A stretch of DNA of 64,000 bases from the NCBI GenBank assembly GCA_037893225.1, contig JAZGUH010000529.1, positions 744,001-808,000 of the forward strand. Direction: 5' to 3'. Of this stretch, positions 1 through 22,371 are shown piece after piece (within the stretch, counting starts at the first letter, position 1; every line of letters starts with the position of its first letter). A program made the translations under genes and the position numbers. Origin of the DNA: Hippasteria phrygiana. Taxonomy: Eukaryota; Echinodermata; Asteroidea; Valvatida; Goniasteridae. The notes below the pieces were generated by a model. That model saw nothing but the letters and a program-made list of their open reading frames with translations, made no database searches and had not been told where the DNA came from.

Positions 1-267
1 CTACTCAGAAACAAATACATGTACCTGCCCTTGGTGAGGCATTCAATGTACAGCCTGTATCTTCACCAGCTTCCCAAAATGTAATGGCTTTACACAGAAT
101 TACTGTCCTGCAACCTATTCTTTACAGAAAAAACAAAACGTTTGCTTTGATTTTCTAAGGCCCTCCTTATTTTTTTGTTGTTGAGATTCATGTCATATTT
201 TACTCAGTGTCACAGAACAAAAAATGTTGTAATCCATTGACCATATTGAGGTAATTGATATGATTGA

Positions 268-10537
<10,270 letters not shown>

Positions 10538-11302
10538 TCTCTGTCGGTAGTCTCCATTGCCAATTGTTGAATGGGATATTTCTGTCGGTCACTTGTCTCC
10601 ATCACAAGCCCTTCATCGGCATGCAGGTTTGACATCCCCCCAATTTGAGGCCAAATGTTCCTCAAAGAACCCGGTACATTACATTAGCCATAAACTCCAT
10701 AGGTGTTTAGTCTCAGAACTTCCTGAATCTACCCTAACACTTTGCAGAAAACAAAGGGTATGCTATTTGTACTTAAACACATTTAGGTCATCAAACCACA
10801 CATAAAGAACAGTGCAGGTGCTCTGTAGTCCGGAATCCATTCAAATCCAACCATACTCGGAAGTGGATTATTGGCAGAAGGTTGGGGTTAGTTAACTTGG
10901 ACTGAGCACTCCAGTTCTGTCTTGGTTTGAAGTTAACGTATTGCCCTTACTGCAGGGTTCCTCTGTATTATTATGCAATATTGCTGTTGATTTGTCCATG
11001 TATGTACCTTTTTGTACATTTCCAACTCCTTTTTTAAGTTTTATCATTTTAAAATGTAAATCAAATCAATGTGACCATCCTAATTGAATCTCAGTAAGCT
11101 CGTATCATAATTGTCATGTATTGTAAAATCATACCAGAATAGGTACTACTTTGTAGTAAATAAGCACGAATCGTGCGCATTATTGAGGCTAAATGCCTTG
11201 TAAAAAAAAACAAGGTAAACTTGAGGCTAGATTGGTGAGAACAAGTGTATGTAGATTTTGTTTTAATTGGGAACCTTATATTTTTAACCCATTTTCAATA
11301 AA
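10538..11302 (+). other. PAK: PAK 3' untranslated region with polyadenylation signal
   Basis: Non-coding sequence after the PAK stop. A canonical AATAAA lies at 11297-11302 in a T/A-rich context and is the first good candidate. The exact cleavage site is not visible. Confidence 0.55.
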
Positions 11303-14300
11303 GCAAAGTAAACTGAATAAGGTATGGTCGAAATCATTGGTCGTGTTTACTTGTGTGAATAAGTAACTAGAGGCATTTGCAAGAAACTTGAAACAGGTTG
11401 GCCTTTACTGATCCACACATGCTAGTGTAAAATATTAAACAGGATTATTAGTGTGTGTGTGAGTTTGTATATGCCGGTAATCGTGGACCTAGGACAAAAG
11501 AATTCGGGCGTAGACAAAGGGGTCCACGTTTGACCTAACGTCCACGATTGAAAATCGTGCACAAAACCAATGGGAGGCCTTCCGAAAAAGTTAGAGTATA
11601 AACAAAAGAGGAACAATGGGAGGTCCACGATTGCACCCGTTTACATGACTGGGTGTGTGTGTGTGTGTGTGTATAAGAAGCAACTCTAATGCTTGTACCC
11701 ACATGTACATTGACATTATTGGGAGTGGTGCTGTATGGCCTACTGTGAAGCTTGGAATTTTCATGTAACCACAGTGATGAGTTTAGCCTCATCATACATC
11801 ATTTAACAAGATTTGGTGAGAGTACTTACTTCCTGGCACACTGCAAAGGAACTACATGTATAATGTGTGTTATGCATCCTGTTTTATCAAGTTAGTTTGG
11901 TTCCTGACTGGGCTGAGCTTGATATAAACTGCATTAATCTGGTCTGTAAAGGAAAAAGACGCACTTCAGTTTACAATTTCAAATATTGCAAATAATCACT
12001 AAACTAATGAAAAATTGGATCTTAACTTCCGTTCAATCATTTATATTGCTACGGGGTAAAGACAGACTAAAGAATAAATGGCAAGACTAGTCAGTGTTTG
12101 GTACCAAGACATTCAAATCAAAAGATATACAAAAGTTATTGTGAACTTGCAAGACTTGCAAGACTTGCACGCTCTACTTATGACCAGTGCCCAACTTGTG
12201 TTTATCAAAAGGTGCTAATAATTAATTGTTGATAAGTTGTCCATGGTATGACTTGGCATGGTGCTGCTTATCTGACAGGTCCAATAACTCCCTTTTGATG
12301 AACTTGTCTTGGACGTTAACAAGCATACATGTACATGTATTTTATCAGAGATTGTGTCATTTGACAGTATTAGTTGGTCAATTGGAGATGTACATGTTAT
12401 ACCAAGAGAATAGATTCAGAATATGCATATATGATTAACTCGAGTTGTTGAAACAATCTGATATATTTTGTATATTTTAATTTGTTTTTTGTCAAGCGTT
12501 GTAAGCTGAACTTCAATAACAAGAGATTGCATGGTGTATTTAATAATGTATCTAGGTGTGTAATGTCAGAAGGGTGTTAAACTACATGAGGTGTGCCAGT
12601 GGGGGGAACCTTGTCCATGGTATCAGTGCTCTGCAAAAATAGACTAGTCCACCGACTAAAACATGCAGCAGTATCGCGGTGGTGCCTTAGTATCAAGCGC
12701 CAATCAACATTGTGCCCATCACTCAATGATGCGTTTGTAACTTGGCAAAATGTGCATGCGCTCCGAATGCAAGAAGACATGCGCTCAAACTTGTCTTTGT
12801 TGTGTCCAATAGTAAACTTTTAGCTTAAAAACTTAGTGTGTGTTTTCATATTCGTGGGAACTAAATTCCCGACATTCCAGCCCCTCATCAGGGCGTGCAT
12901 AACTTTGAAGTGTTCCATTGTTCGTTAAATTGCTGGTGGCAGTGAACATTACCCCTCTAAAGTCATACTGTTCAAACTCCTTTCGAATCCTTCCTTTGTG
13001 GTTGAATCCAGTCTGCAATGTCCCATTTACGAAGAGGGTATCCAGAGTTTTTCTGTCTCAAGTATTAGAATCATTAGCCAGACCATACAACTTTGCATAT
13101 AAATGAGTGGACTGGGTTATTTGTTAAGACGTCGTGCAATGAATTCGGAGCATGATGTCACATCATTGTGATTGATAACTTCATTATAGCTGTGCTACAT
13201 GCAGACAAAATCTGGGATAGCTTGTTGCACTGTTTGTCATTTACGGCACTCTCAAGTCATTGCATACTAGTTACATGTTGGTGCATTTGGCGTGTGTAAT
13301 TAGATGCTGTGGACAAGTTGTAATGGGCAGGCATACATCGTGTAGGTAAAACAGGACTTCTGTCATTGCTAATGCTTGCAGAATTATTGTCTCTGGCAAT
13401 AGACAGCTGTATTTACGGAGGACAGTGGCAGAATAATAGGCTGGTTCACACTTCGGGTGTATTCGAGAGTGAATTCTTTAACAGTGAACATCACACTGAA
13501 ACAACAGTTGCCGATGTCATGAGATATATGCTCTGCTTCCATAATCTGCTGATAATCAAATGCTGCTGTTGTGGTGGTGATCGGGGCATTTTCAGCAGCA
13601 AGCATTCTATTTGCCATGTGCCCAGAGTTCCTTCAACCAATGGCAGGAGCTTTGCAAAATGAATCTTGTGTACTTTGAAATAAAAATGCCTGCAATCTGT
13701 GTGTAAGTGACATCACCTAAAAAAATGGCAGAAAATCACTGGAATTGTATATGCACTGTACAGGGGGTACTGTGAGTGCACTTCATAGTTGTATTATAAA
13801 TCTAGGCCCAATTTCATGGCTCTACTTACATTGTGTAGATAACCAAGACTTCTGCTTAACATTAGCAAAGAATCCCTGCTAATTATTGCAAACAAATTTG
13901 TTCTACCATAAAGATGGTACATGTCCATTGTATATGGATTACCAAGGAATTTTTGATCGTGACGCGTACTGCATGCGTACATCCACGGGCATAGTAATTG
14001 CTGTGCTTGTGCTGTAAGTGGAATTATGTGGTTAAATTAGCAGAACCATAACATTGGCCCAATATGGGTTTGGGGAGGGAGAATAGGTTTTATAAAGGGC
14101 AGAGGCTATGTTATACTTGATCAAAAGAGATCACAGCATTATGTATTATGTTGGTGTTTCATGTATGGCTTTGCCTTGTGTCAATGGTAAACTGCTGGCA
14201 CTAGCCAAAACCGTAGACACTTGCACCTGACTCTGACTTGACTGATCTTCAAGTGCTACATTGTGATGTGTGAACCAATCAAAACTAAAATCCGTGATGA

Positions 14301-16560
14301 AAGAGACAATTTTACTTCAAGCGATTTACTCTTCTTTGTACAGCTTTTTATCGACATTTATACAAAATAATGCTTAGAATCTAAGAATGTTGTAGTTATT
14401 AGGATGTAGTGGCATTGCATATTATTTTTTTACCCGTGAAATTTATGCACTGATCAGTTAATTTCCATGGCAAGATTTGGAGTTCATGAATTTTCACATT
14501 CAGGGTGTCAGCTCTGCCCATATCAAATCAAGTCAAATTTCATCGTGATTTAACTGGAGCAGTGATGTTTAACATGGATCCTGTTTTATCTGTTTTTTTA
14601 AGAAACCATGGAAGATTACAGTGTTGTAACAGTAAATAAGATCTTTGCTTACGCATTTTTGTTCAGTTGTCTAATTCTCATAAAATTTGTTTATGATGTG
14701 AATTTTGTGTCAGCCCGGCAGGACAGGAACTGACCAAAGAAAGACAAACCATGGTATTGGTAATATCATGAACCTTGAACCTCCAATCGGAAATTTAGTG
14801 TCCACTTCGAAATGTCGACCATCATAAGTTCCTCACTTTGAGAACTTCCAAATAAATGTCACATATGTGCAAAGTTGGCATTTGAGCTTGAAAAAGATAT
14901 TTTCAGTTGGGTTTCTAAATTCTGGAACTCACATTTGGGCTTTACCTGCAAAGGTTACTCCCCCTCGTTCTGAAAATCATTGCTCTGCTCCTGCTCTTTG
15001 TTTCTGTTGGATATATCAATCGGAAAAGATGTTTTGTTTTTCTATTATACAAACTCTGTTTCATAAAGTGTTCAACGGGGCAAACCATGTCGCTTTTATG
15101 TCCTGGTTAAGCCTTCAGGTAGCCTGGAAGTAGGAATAATCAATGCACATATATAAGCATGTTTCTATATTGGCCCGGCTGTAAAAGCCTTTTGTCGATA
15201 ATGTTGGGTTGAATATTATGTATGAATGAAAGCAATAAATCTCGCTGGCACAGCAGTTTAACAGTTGTACAATAGTAAAGGCGCGGTTCTGGATTAACCC
15301 TAACACTGCTGAATCCACAGCAATACTAATTTCCACACACTCTGGGGGGGTTAGGGTTAACAGTTTGGGGCAGTAAAAATCTAGGTTGGAGCATTTATTT
15401 ACCGTTTGTTTTTGGAGGTTTGTAATTATTTGGTTGGTTAGCTTTGTGGGGCCATTGATACCCCTGTTTTACCTTTGACAAGTATAGGGGAGATACAGGC
15501 TCCAGAGCACAACAGAACCGCGCCTGAAACTCAATCTAATGGATGTCATTGTAATGACTTAGAAGCATGTGTATATAGGTGCAAATCAACTAACTTAATG
15601 TGTTTTAATAGGATATTTGAAATAAAGAAATCACAGTGGAAACGTTTGCAGATCTCTTGACAAAGTAAGTCTTTTGTGTATGCCTGCTGTTATTGAGTAA
15701 TATTTAGGTATGAACTGATAAAATTCATCAATCACACAAGGAAAACTGGCAAGGTATTTTAATCAAATTTCAGAGTGTGAACAAAGAAAACTGACAAGAT
15801 ATTGTCTTTGTGCTTGTGTAAGCTACTCAGCTGTATTGAATTGGTATTGGTATATTTAAGAAATCATCGCATCCAGAGGCAGAATGACGTGGTTTTTTAC
15901 ATAAATAGAAAAAGACTTGGAATTAAGCAATACTCGGCACATAAAACACTAAAAACCAAATGTAAACAGATTTCAGAGAGCACATGGAAAAGTGTGGGCA
16001 GCTACAAGCTCGCCACCAACAGATGAACTGTATGAACTGACATGTTCAAAAGGACTGTAGTTCTTTTGATTTCAACCTTGTCTAGTAAATCATAATGTGT
16101 ACTGAATCCCAGAGTACGGTAGCTCTCGTGTCATCCTTCAAATATTGCTTCCACAAGATAAGAGGTTTTGTAAAATGAATCTCTAACAATTCCACGAAGG
16201 AAGCGAAAATTCCAAATCGCCCATATTTGTCCTGTTAGTTGTTTACTCTTTTTCCTGAAGAGATTGCACAGGGAACTGGGCACTGGAGAGGGTGAAGTTA
16301 TATTTGATGGGAAGACCTGCCCCCAGCTAAAGGCTATTTGTCCCTAAAACTCCCACTCACCACAATCCTGTATTTGACAGCTTGTTCAGCTTAATACTTT
16401 CTCTAATCATGATGTGATTGATCCTATATAAAGTAATTATACCTACATGTACATGTGCAAGTACTGCAAAGAAAATTAGTTATCTAGTGGTCGATTTGTG
16501 ATGTTGCACCTGTGGAACAGCATCCAAGTGTGATCTATGGCTAGTTTAATTATTTAGGAT
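11303..16560. other. Intergenic stretch, no gene recognised
   Basis: About 5.3 kb of AT-rich sequence. Apart from the repeat at 11440-11660 and a short degenerate remnant of the tRNA-SINE flank at 15738-15800, I see no conserved domain, splice-consistent exon chain or RNA gene. Open frames here are short and uncharacteristic. Confidence 0.5.
11440..11660 (-). repeat. MITE-like repeat with CA/TG flanks, copy 1
   Basis: Inverse-oriented near copy of 30718-30904. The core has inverted ends (AATCGTGGACCTAGG at the left, AGGTCCACGATTGCA at the right) and is flanked by short GT runs. The shared core encodes the same accidental open frame in both places. Confidence 0.65.
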
Positions 16561-17434
16561 AATTATTTATTGGCAACCATTGGTTATAAAGTTAAAATAA
16601 ATACTATTTTAAGAAAAACTAGAATTATTAAAACACCAATTAAAATCACACAGCAAATTACCAAATAAAAATATTTATGTAAAAACACAACAAAATTATA
16701 TGACATTAAACCGTATTACAACTACAAAACACTAAACATCCACAACCAGTCCAAACTGCACAACAAAACAAAACCCCAAAACCGTCAAAGATTTACTGAT
16801 TAAACAAACACCAGGGTATAAAAGATTTCTTTAACCTGTGTGTTCGAGTGCGTGGACATGGAATTTCAGGAGCAGATCTTAGTGAATATTTCATTTCACG
16901 GGGGGCTGGCAGGAGGTGGTGTAATTTGTGATTATCATTTTTGAGTTTGTTAAAATATGACTTACATATTTCATTGCGTCTCTCATTAAGTGATTGCATA
17001 TTTACCATAGACAGAATACTCATGTAATCTAGGCCTGGGTAAATTGATTTCAAAGCTCTCCTTTGGACTGCTTCAATTATATCGCACAAATACTTAGGTA
17101 GGCTACTGTGCCACACTTGGCAGGCATACTCCAGAACAGGCCTGATCACTGATTTGTAAATTGTTAACAAATCGCCCTGATCTATTCCAGCACGTTTGAG
17201 TTGGTACAACATATATAGTCTTTTACAAGCCTTGGATACAATATAGTCTACATGTGCATTCCATGTCAAATCTGAGGAAAGAATTACTCCAAGTACTTTA
17301 GCTTGACTAACTCTAACTATGGGTTTGTCATCAACAACAATGTTTGATAAATTCACGGCATGAGATGAATCTTTACAAAAACATATAAGTAGTTCTTGAG
17401 TTTTGTTAGCATTGATCTTCATATCATTCTCCAC
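16560..17434 (-). mobile_element. Non-LTR retrotransposon 3' fragment (CR1/L2-like RT C-terminus)
   Basis: Minus-strand open frame 17434-16793 (213 residues) starts in KINANKTQELLICF, the usual RT segment after the catalytic palm, continues through VLGVILSSDLTWNAHVDYIV, YKSVIRPVLEYACQVWHSSL and VQRRALKSIYPGLDYMSIL, and ends at a TAA with an A/T-rich 3' UTR to about 16560. The catalytic FADD box and upstream domains are absent. A Penelope-like element begins immediately beyond its 5' boundary. Confidence 0.85.
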
Positions 17435-17627
17435 TCCAATTAGGCCTATATGAGAGAGACTGGGATTGCGGGTAACACCATGGGAAATAGATCTCTTTTA
17501 GGAATAAGTGTGGTTCTGAAAAGAACCGGGGTGAGTGTGTAACTCGACGTTTCGGACAGTGTGCTCTGTCCGTCCTCAGGAGTGTGAGTGATGTGACGCG
17601 GAGTTGCTGCAGTTTTGTTTATGCCTT

Positions 17628-18033
17628 TTGGTTGCCTAGTCGGGTGTGACGACTGGATGCTGTTGTGTGCGTTGGGGTGTGGCAGTAGCTTGTTGGGTGG
17701 CGTGGGTGTAGGATGTGTGGTGCTTGAAGAGTTGGGACCAAATGTCGTTGATGTGGAATTCGATGTCTTGAGAAACTGTGTTGTGTTTGCAAAATTCTAT
17801 GGCCTCTCTGATGCGTCATGGGTGCCAGAATGTAACTGGGGCGACGATCTTGGCTTTGTTCCAGATGCGGTGGTCTTGTTCGTGTGAGTGTTTGATAATT
17901 GCTGACTTGTCTATTTCTCCTTTCCTGTCGTGTGCTTGGTGTTCCGTTGGTCTTGTGTTGAGGTCTGTGCCGGTTTCTCCGATGTATACCTTACCGCATT
18001 CACAGGGAATGCGGTAGACGCCCGCCTTGGTGT
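17628..18033 (-). pseudogene. Penelope-like GIY-YIG endonuclease fragment
   Basis: On the minus strand the frame reads GVYRIPCECGKVYIGETG, the GIY-YIG nuclease core (GVY-x9-YIG), then EIDKSAIIKHSHEQDHRIWN and IREAIEFCKHNTVSQDIEFH, the usual C-terminal order of Penelope-like endonucleases. One in-frame stop (TGA) lies just before RIREAIE, where the family has an arginine-like position. There is no start codon; it is a 3' fragment. Confidence 0.75.
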
Positions 18034-18770
18034 TTGGACCTCCCTGACCAAGCAGATCAAGAAGTTCAACCAGCTTCGGTTGGCGAGGGTTGATTGCCAG
18101 CCTAACAACCCAGCCTTCAACACCCGCTGCTTCCAGATCTCACGTGGCGAGCACAACGACAGACCCTGGTCCAGGGGGTTGGGCACCAACAAAAGACATT
18201 GTAACGAAAGGGATTTCCGTTGCGCCCAACCACCTTCGAACAAACCCCACCTCAGCAACAACGTGACTTTCACCCAGCACACAGTCGTCAACACCAGTCA
18301 TCGTACTCCCACCGCCCAAGAAACCAAGATCCTGTCAAAGGGAATGAACTTCGCTCTCACTCCACGCAGTATCCCCGTGGAAGACATCATCCAGTCCGTG
18401 GAACCAGCCCTCAAATACCTAGACAAGGCCACCGGCAACGAAGTCCGCATCCAAGTTCAGCAAACCCTAAAAAATGCCAAGCCCCCAAGCCCAACACAAC
18501 CAAGAGTGAACGAGCCGCCATCCGCAGCCTTTCTCAAGACCGATCCATCCACATCTTGCAGGCGGACAAAGGTAATGCCACAGTGGTCATGTCCACCCAG
18601 GACTACGACCGCAAAGTGGCTGACATCCTGTCCACGGATACCTATCGCCGTCTTCCCCGCAACCCAACACCTGCCATCAAGAGGAAGATCACCGCCAAGC
18701 TGTTGGCCCTGGAAAGATCCGAAGCCATCTTGTTACGGTCTGAAAATCTGCAGACTATCCGTAAATATTA
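18030..18770 (+). pseudogene. Penelope-like reverse transcriptase N-terminal fragment, frameshifted
   Basis: The plus-strand frame from 17930 reads VVNTSHRTPTAQETKILSKG then MNFALTPRSIPVEDIIQSVE, the N-terminal signature of Penelope-like RTs. Near 18480-18500 homology moves to another frame: AAIRSLSQDRSIHILQADKG then NATVVMSTQDYDRKVADIL. The RT catalytic core is missing because similarity stops at about 18770. Confidence 0.8.
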
Positions 18771-19829
18771 ATTACTAGAAAAAGCCTGAATTTTCTCAGA
18801 TGCAACAAAGAAATCAAACAAGATCACACTGATAAAGAACAAAGAAACAATGTGATTTAATAATGAGAATATTCGAGAATCAACAGGGTTTAACAAGTGT
18901 AGAATTTAGAAAAGATCTTATACAATAGATAACTTAAACGATCTTACGGGCATGACTTATATAGGCGAGGGCTCAGACGACTTGGGCAGTTCTGCAATAG
19001 GCTAGGACTTGGGCGAGAACATGGACGGCTTGGGCACTCAGCAACGGACAAGGACGACTCCAATAATGCGAGCGAATACAGTTCTTTGACGAGCTGAAAC
19101 ACGGGGCGAATTCACCTCCAAAACAGCCGAAGAGAGACGAAAACAGCGGGGAACGACACAAACTGGCTCCCGTCGCGAAAATATGTGGATATGATACCCC
19201 AAATAATGAACCGACGACAGTTCACAAATAAATGTCTCTCAACACAGTTTCTCAAGACATCGGATTCCACATCAACGACATTTGGTCCCAACTCTTCAAG
19301 CACCACACATTCCACCCCCACGCCACCCAACAAGCTACTGCGTGCCACACCCCAACGCACACAACAGCATCCTGTCGTCACACCCGACTAGGCACCCAGA
19401 AGGCATAAAAAGCTGCAGCAACTCCGCATCACATCACTCACACTCCTGAGGACGGACAGAACACACTGTCCGAAACGTCGAGTTACACACTCACCCAGGT
19501 TCTTTTCAAACCACACTTCTTCCTAGAAGAGATTTATTTCACATGGTGTTACCCGCAATCCCAGTCTCTCTCATATCGCACCCACCATGCAAAGCTTTAA
19601 ATCGTATCTAGGCCTATATGGTGTAACTGGTCTCCTCTTCACTTGTCACAGTTTAGGACAAGCAATTTTACTATTGGTATAGATATTGCCTTGTAGGCTG
19701 GTTCCAAGACAGAATGGGGAAGTACTTTACCACCAACAAAACGTACAACTATAATGAAGGTGTTGCGCCACAGAGTTCGAAACACCTGCTTCGGTCAATG
19801 CCTCTAATGCCGAGAGGGTAACAGAGACC

Positions 19830-20470
19830 CTCGCCATTTAACCTCTTTGTTTTGTTCTTACCCGTACAAAATGTACGGGGCTTTGCTTATCTTTTCTGAT
19901 TTGTTTCGGTACTTTAGGCGTAGGCCCTTACATAAAAATTGGCACTCTCCAAACCTCTTAGTCAGACTTCCATGTGGAGTTCTCAAGACGATAACCACCA
20001 AGTACCAAGTACCAGAAGGGTCAATGTGTGGATTCATCTCAGAGCCAACATTGAATTTTTCGGTCCAATTAAATTTTTCATCCCCGAAGCCGGCGGCGGT
20101 ACAACGTATCTCTCAAACGTATATATTGTTCGTCAAGGCCAAAAAGTGGTCAAACGACGGTGGCAGAGATTTAGCTGACGACGCTCAAGTTGGCCCAGTT
20201 AAGCCTTTCTTACACTCGCTCTTCAGCCAGATTGACGTGACAATTTCTCCCTCTACCCCCACCTACCCAGGGACGGATCCAGACGGGGTTTAAGAGGGTT
20301 GAACCCCCGCCCCCCCCCCCCCCCGGCTCGTTGCCAATTTTTATTTTTTTTTGCTTGTAAGGGCCTGGGCCTAAAGTACCGTAGCAAACAGAAACGAAAC
20401 GCAAACCCCGTAAAGGTTTTATTTTGCGTGTTTCGGGTAAGAACAAAACAAAGAGGTTAAATGGCGCCAC
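19830..20470. repeat. Inverted LTR-end-like sequences
   Basis: About 19838-19935 is an inverted partner of about 20357-20464 (shared AAAACAAAGAGGTTAAATGG and the AGTACCG region). The same end, with the TGGCGCC primer-binding-like motif, recurs at 25360-25400 beside the gypsy element. I read both as solo or fragmentary LTR ends of a related element. Confidence 0.45.
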
Positions 20471-20622
20471 CAACGTTGAGAAAGTTCCCCCCCCCCCCCC
20501 CCCCCCCCCCTGTAAAATTTTGTTCGCAGGCGAAACATTTTGGGGGTAAACTTGTTGGGAAAATGTACGAAACAAAATCAGACCCCCCCCCCCCCCTGCA
20601 AACAATCCTGGATCCGCCCCTG
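20269..20622. mobile_element. hAT-like MITE with poly-C tracts
   Basis: Ends are inverted: CAGGGACGGATCCAGACGGG at the left and CCTGGATCCGCCCCTG at the right, a terminal motif I associate with hAT-type non-autonomous elements. Long C homopolymers sit at about 20304-20324, 20487-20511 and 20582-20596. An exact 8-bp target duplication is not clear. Open frames across the homopolymers are not genes. Confidence 0.5.
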
Positions 20623-20762
20623 CAACCCCTACCGCGCGAGCCATCATGTAAACCCTCTTGAGTTACAATGAGGATGCCCAGATCACCTGTCGCTTCCATG
20701 TTTTTTTTAGGATACGGCGGGGGAAATGTAGTCTATGGAATAGCCGCTCGTGCATGCAACGT

Positions 20763-21060
20763 ATTGTAGTAATTCCCGAGAGCGACTCACCCTATCTTCG
20801 ACTTGGAAACCTCCGACGGGTCGTTAAGGGGTCTTGTGGATCTTGGCGGATCCCTAAAGATAATGTCCAGCACCAAAACTGCTCCCGAAAACAGCTGAAA
20901 GTTGTCGGCCAGTTTCTCGGTTCTGGTAGTCAAACATCGTGGTGAAAAAGGGACGCGTTCTGGGAGGTCAAAGGGTGACGAGAGGCAGCTGCGCGCATGC
21001 CCGGAAGGTTGGACCGAACCAAGTTGGGGAAAAAAGGGTGATACCAATACCGCTCCTACT
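20763..21060 (-). repeat. Gypsy 3' LTR (partial boundary)
   Basis: Starts on the minus strand with TGTAGTAGG directly after a long G-rich polypurine tract, as expected for the U3 start. Its distal part matches the 5' LTR fragment at 25455-25556. The far end is not resolved. Confidence 0.55.
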
Positions 21061-21065
21061 ACACT

Positions 21066-21105
21066 CCCCCCCCCCCCCCCCCAACCCCCCCCCCCCCCCC
21101 CCCCG
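21066..21105 (+). repeat. C homopolymer pair (polypurine tract on minus strand)
   Basis: Two C runs split by AA. On the minus strand this is an exceptionally long G run in the position of the gypsy polypurine tract, just upstream of the 3' LTR. Confidence 0.6.
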
Positions 21106-21178
21106 TTTTATAGACTAAGTTACACCCCCGAAGAGATCAGCGAGGAACGGTATGTGTAAAGTGATTTCTCTAATTTAT

Positions 21179-21511
21179 TTAGCACAATGGACAAGTATAC
21201 TTGTCCATTGCGATGCCATCTTCTGGGGGAACATTGACACACCTGCCGTGATACCACTTGTCATAGGTATCACATTGAATCATGAAACTTTCATCATCGG
21301 GTTTCTGGCACAGACAGTAAGTCCCCTTTTGCTCACTACTTTTGTTTTGTCTATATCTATCTGGTTCAGGAACATCTCGGTCATTACATTTTTTGAGTCT
21401 GTCGTGGTTCATTGTAAAGACCGTGTTTTTTATTTTATCCGATACAAGTAGGGGGACAACTTGCTGATGACCCTTGCGGGACCTTTCCATGGAGGGCTTA
21501 ACTTCTTGCAC
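21179..21511 (-). pseudogene. Gypsy integrase C-terminus with appended PHD-like finger
   Basis: The frame contains MNHDRLKKC, the usual integrase end of Ty3/gypsy elements, and then continues about 55 residues into TYCLCQKPDDESFMIQCD, WYHGRC and YTCPLC before the stop. That is the order of a C4HC3 PHD finger, a reader of histone H3 tails in host proteins. One zinc ligand is lost: the family CDxC is CDTY here. In the family a chromodomain often occupies this place. The start methionine used by this frame is not a real start; the upstream integrase is frameshifted. Confidence 0.75.
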
Positions 21512-21517
21512 TTGCCC

Positions 21518-22022
21518 TTAACTGTGGCTGTGTCTAATACATGTAGGTAGACCATGTCCCCTTCGTGGAATTCTCTTCCGAACTTTGATGTCATAATCTC
21601 GCTTCATTCGTTTCTGAGAGGATTTCAGAGTTGTCCTGGCAGTTTCATGGGCCTTGGAAATTGCTTGGGCCAGGTCGGCACAATGCTGATCAGGCAATCT
21701 TGGCTGCCTAACCGTCGGGGGCAAAGGAAACAACGGTCCGCAGGTTGATCGAGTTCTCGACCTAACATTAACATGTTAGGGGTAAACCCCGTGCTCCGGT
21801 TCACAGTCGAACGGAGGGCCGCAGCGATCTGTGGCAAGAACTTATCCCAATGGGTTTGAGACTTCCCAATGTAGCACCTAACCGCGTCCATGTGCGATTG
21901 AAACGTTCTACCTGGCCGTTAGCCGAAAGTCGATATGGTGTTGTCTTGCTTTTGTGGATCTGCAGGATTTGGCAAACGTTAGAAAACAGCTTGCTCTCAA
22001 AGTTCCTGCCCTGATCTGTCAC
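21518..22022 (-). pseudogene. Gypsy integrase core, frameshifted
   Basis: Minus-strand frames give TDQGRNFESKLFSNVCQILQ and TTPYRLSANGQVERFNRT (catalytic D and E region of the DDE integrase), then CYIGKSQTHWDKFLPQIAAA and GFTPNMLMLGRE, and a basic C-terminal part. At least two frame changes and a stop near 22023 separate the pieces. Confidence 0.85.
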
Positions 22023-22371
22023 GATTTAAAGTGAGTAACCGAATCTACAAAAGAATTCCCCTACCGCAGCCTGTGCTGTTGCCTCGGTTGTTTGTGATGG
22101 CAACGGTATGCATTCCACCCACTTTTTCTCGGACCAGTGTTCCACACTTCCACTATCATGTTATAGGCTGAGCTCCTCCAGCCACCTCGCTATCAGCCCT
22201 TGAGGGTCCTTGAAATTTAGCAACTAAGTAACGCTACTGTGGTCAGTGCGGACAATAAATGGTCTGCCCAGCAAGTAGTGGCGGTACTGCCGTGTAAACT
22301 TGACGACTGCTAGCAGCTCCCTCCTTGTGACACAATAGCGACGTTGTTCAGAAGATAGTAAAATACTACCG
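22023..22371 (-). pseudogene. Gypsy RNase H and connection, degraded
   Basis: Minus strand near 22220-22360 reads YCVTRRELLAVVKFTRQY and HYLLGRPFIVRTDHSS, the RNase H glutamate and aspartate motifs of gypsy Pol. Stops follow. The 22023-22200 part carries the degraded linker to integrase. Confidence 0.75.

Larger units (their letters stand above)
17451..19608. mobile_element. Rearranged Penelope-like element with inverted ends
   Basis: The two ends are inverted copies of each other: about 17451-17790 matches the reverse complement of about 19233-19580, including GAGAGAGACTGGGATTGCGG at the tips. Inside are a minus-strand GIY-YIG fragment and a plus-strand RT N-terminal fragment. Inverted or tandem terminal copies are a known Penelope-like trait. 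A possible 10-bp duplication (TAGGCCTATA at 17441-17450 and 19609-19618) flanks it, but that word is common in the window. The part 18780-19200 is unassigned. Confidence 0.75.

Noticed and set aside
17545..17583. Hammerhead-ribozyme-like core (CTGAGGA, 7-bp stem, GAAAC) in the Penelope-like ends, also at 19446-19483
   Set aside because: Penelope-like elements are known to carry hammerheads, but here the 7-bp stem uses the G that should be the unpaired core G12, and I could not define stems I and III. Too weak to call.
20210..20699. Open frames across poly-C tracts
   Set aside because: Homopolymer-driven frames inside a hAT-like MITE and LTR fragments; no domain.
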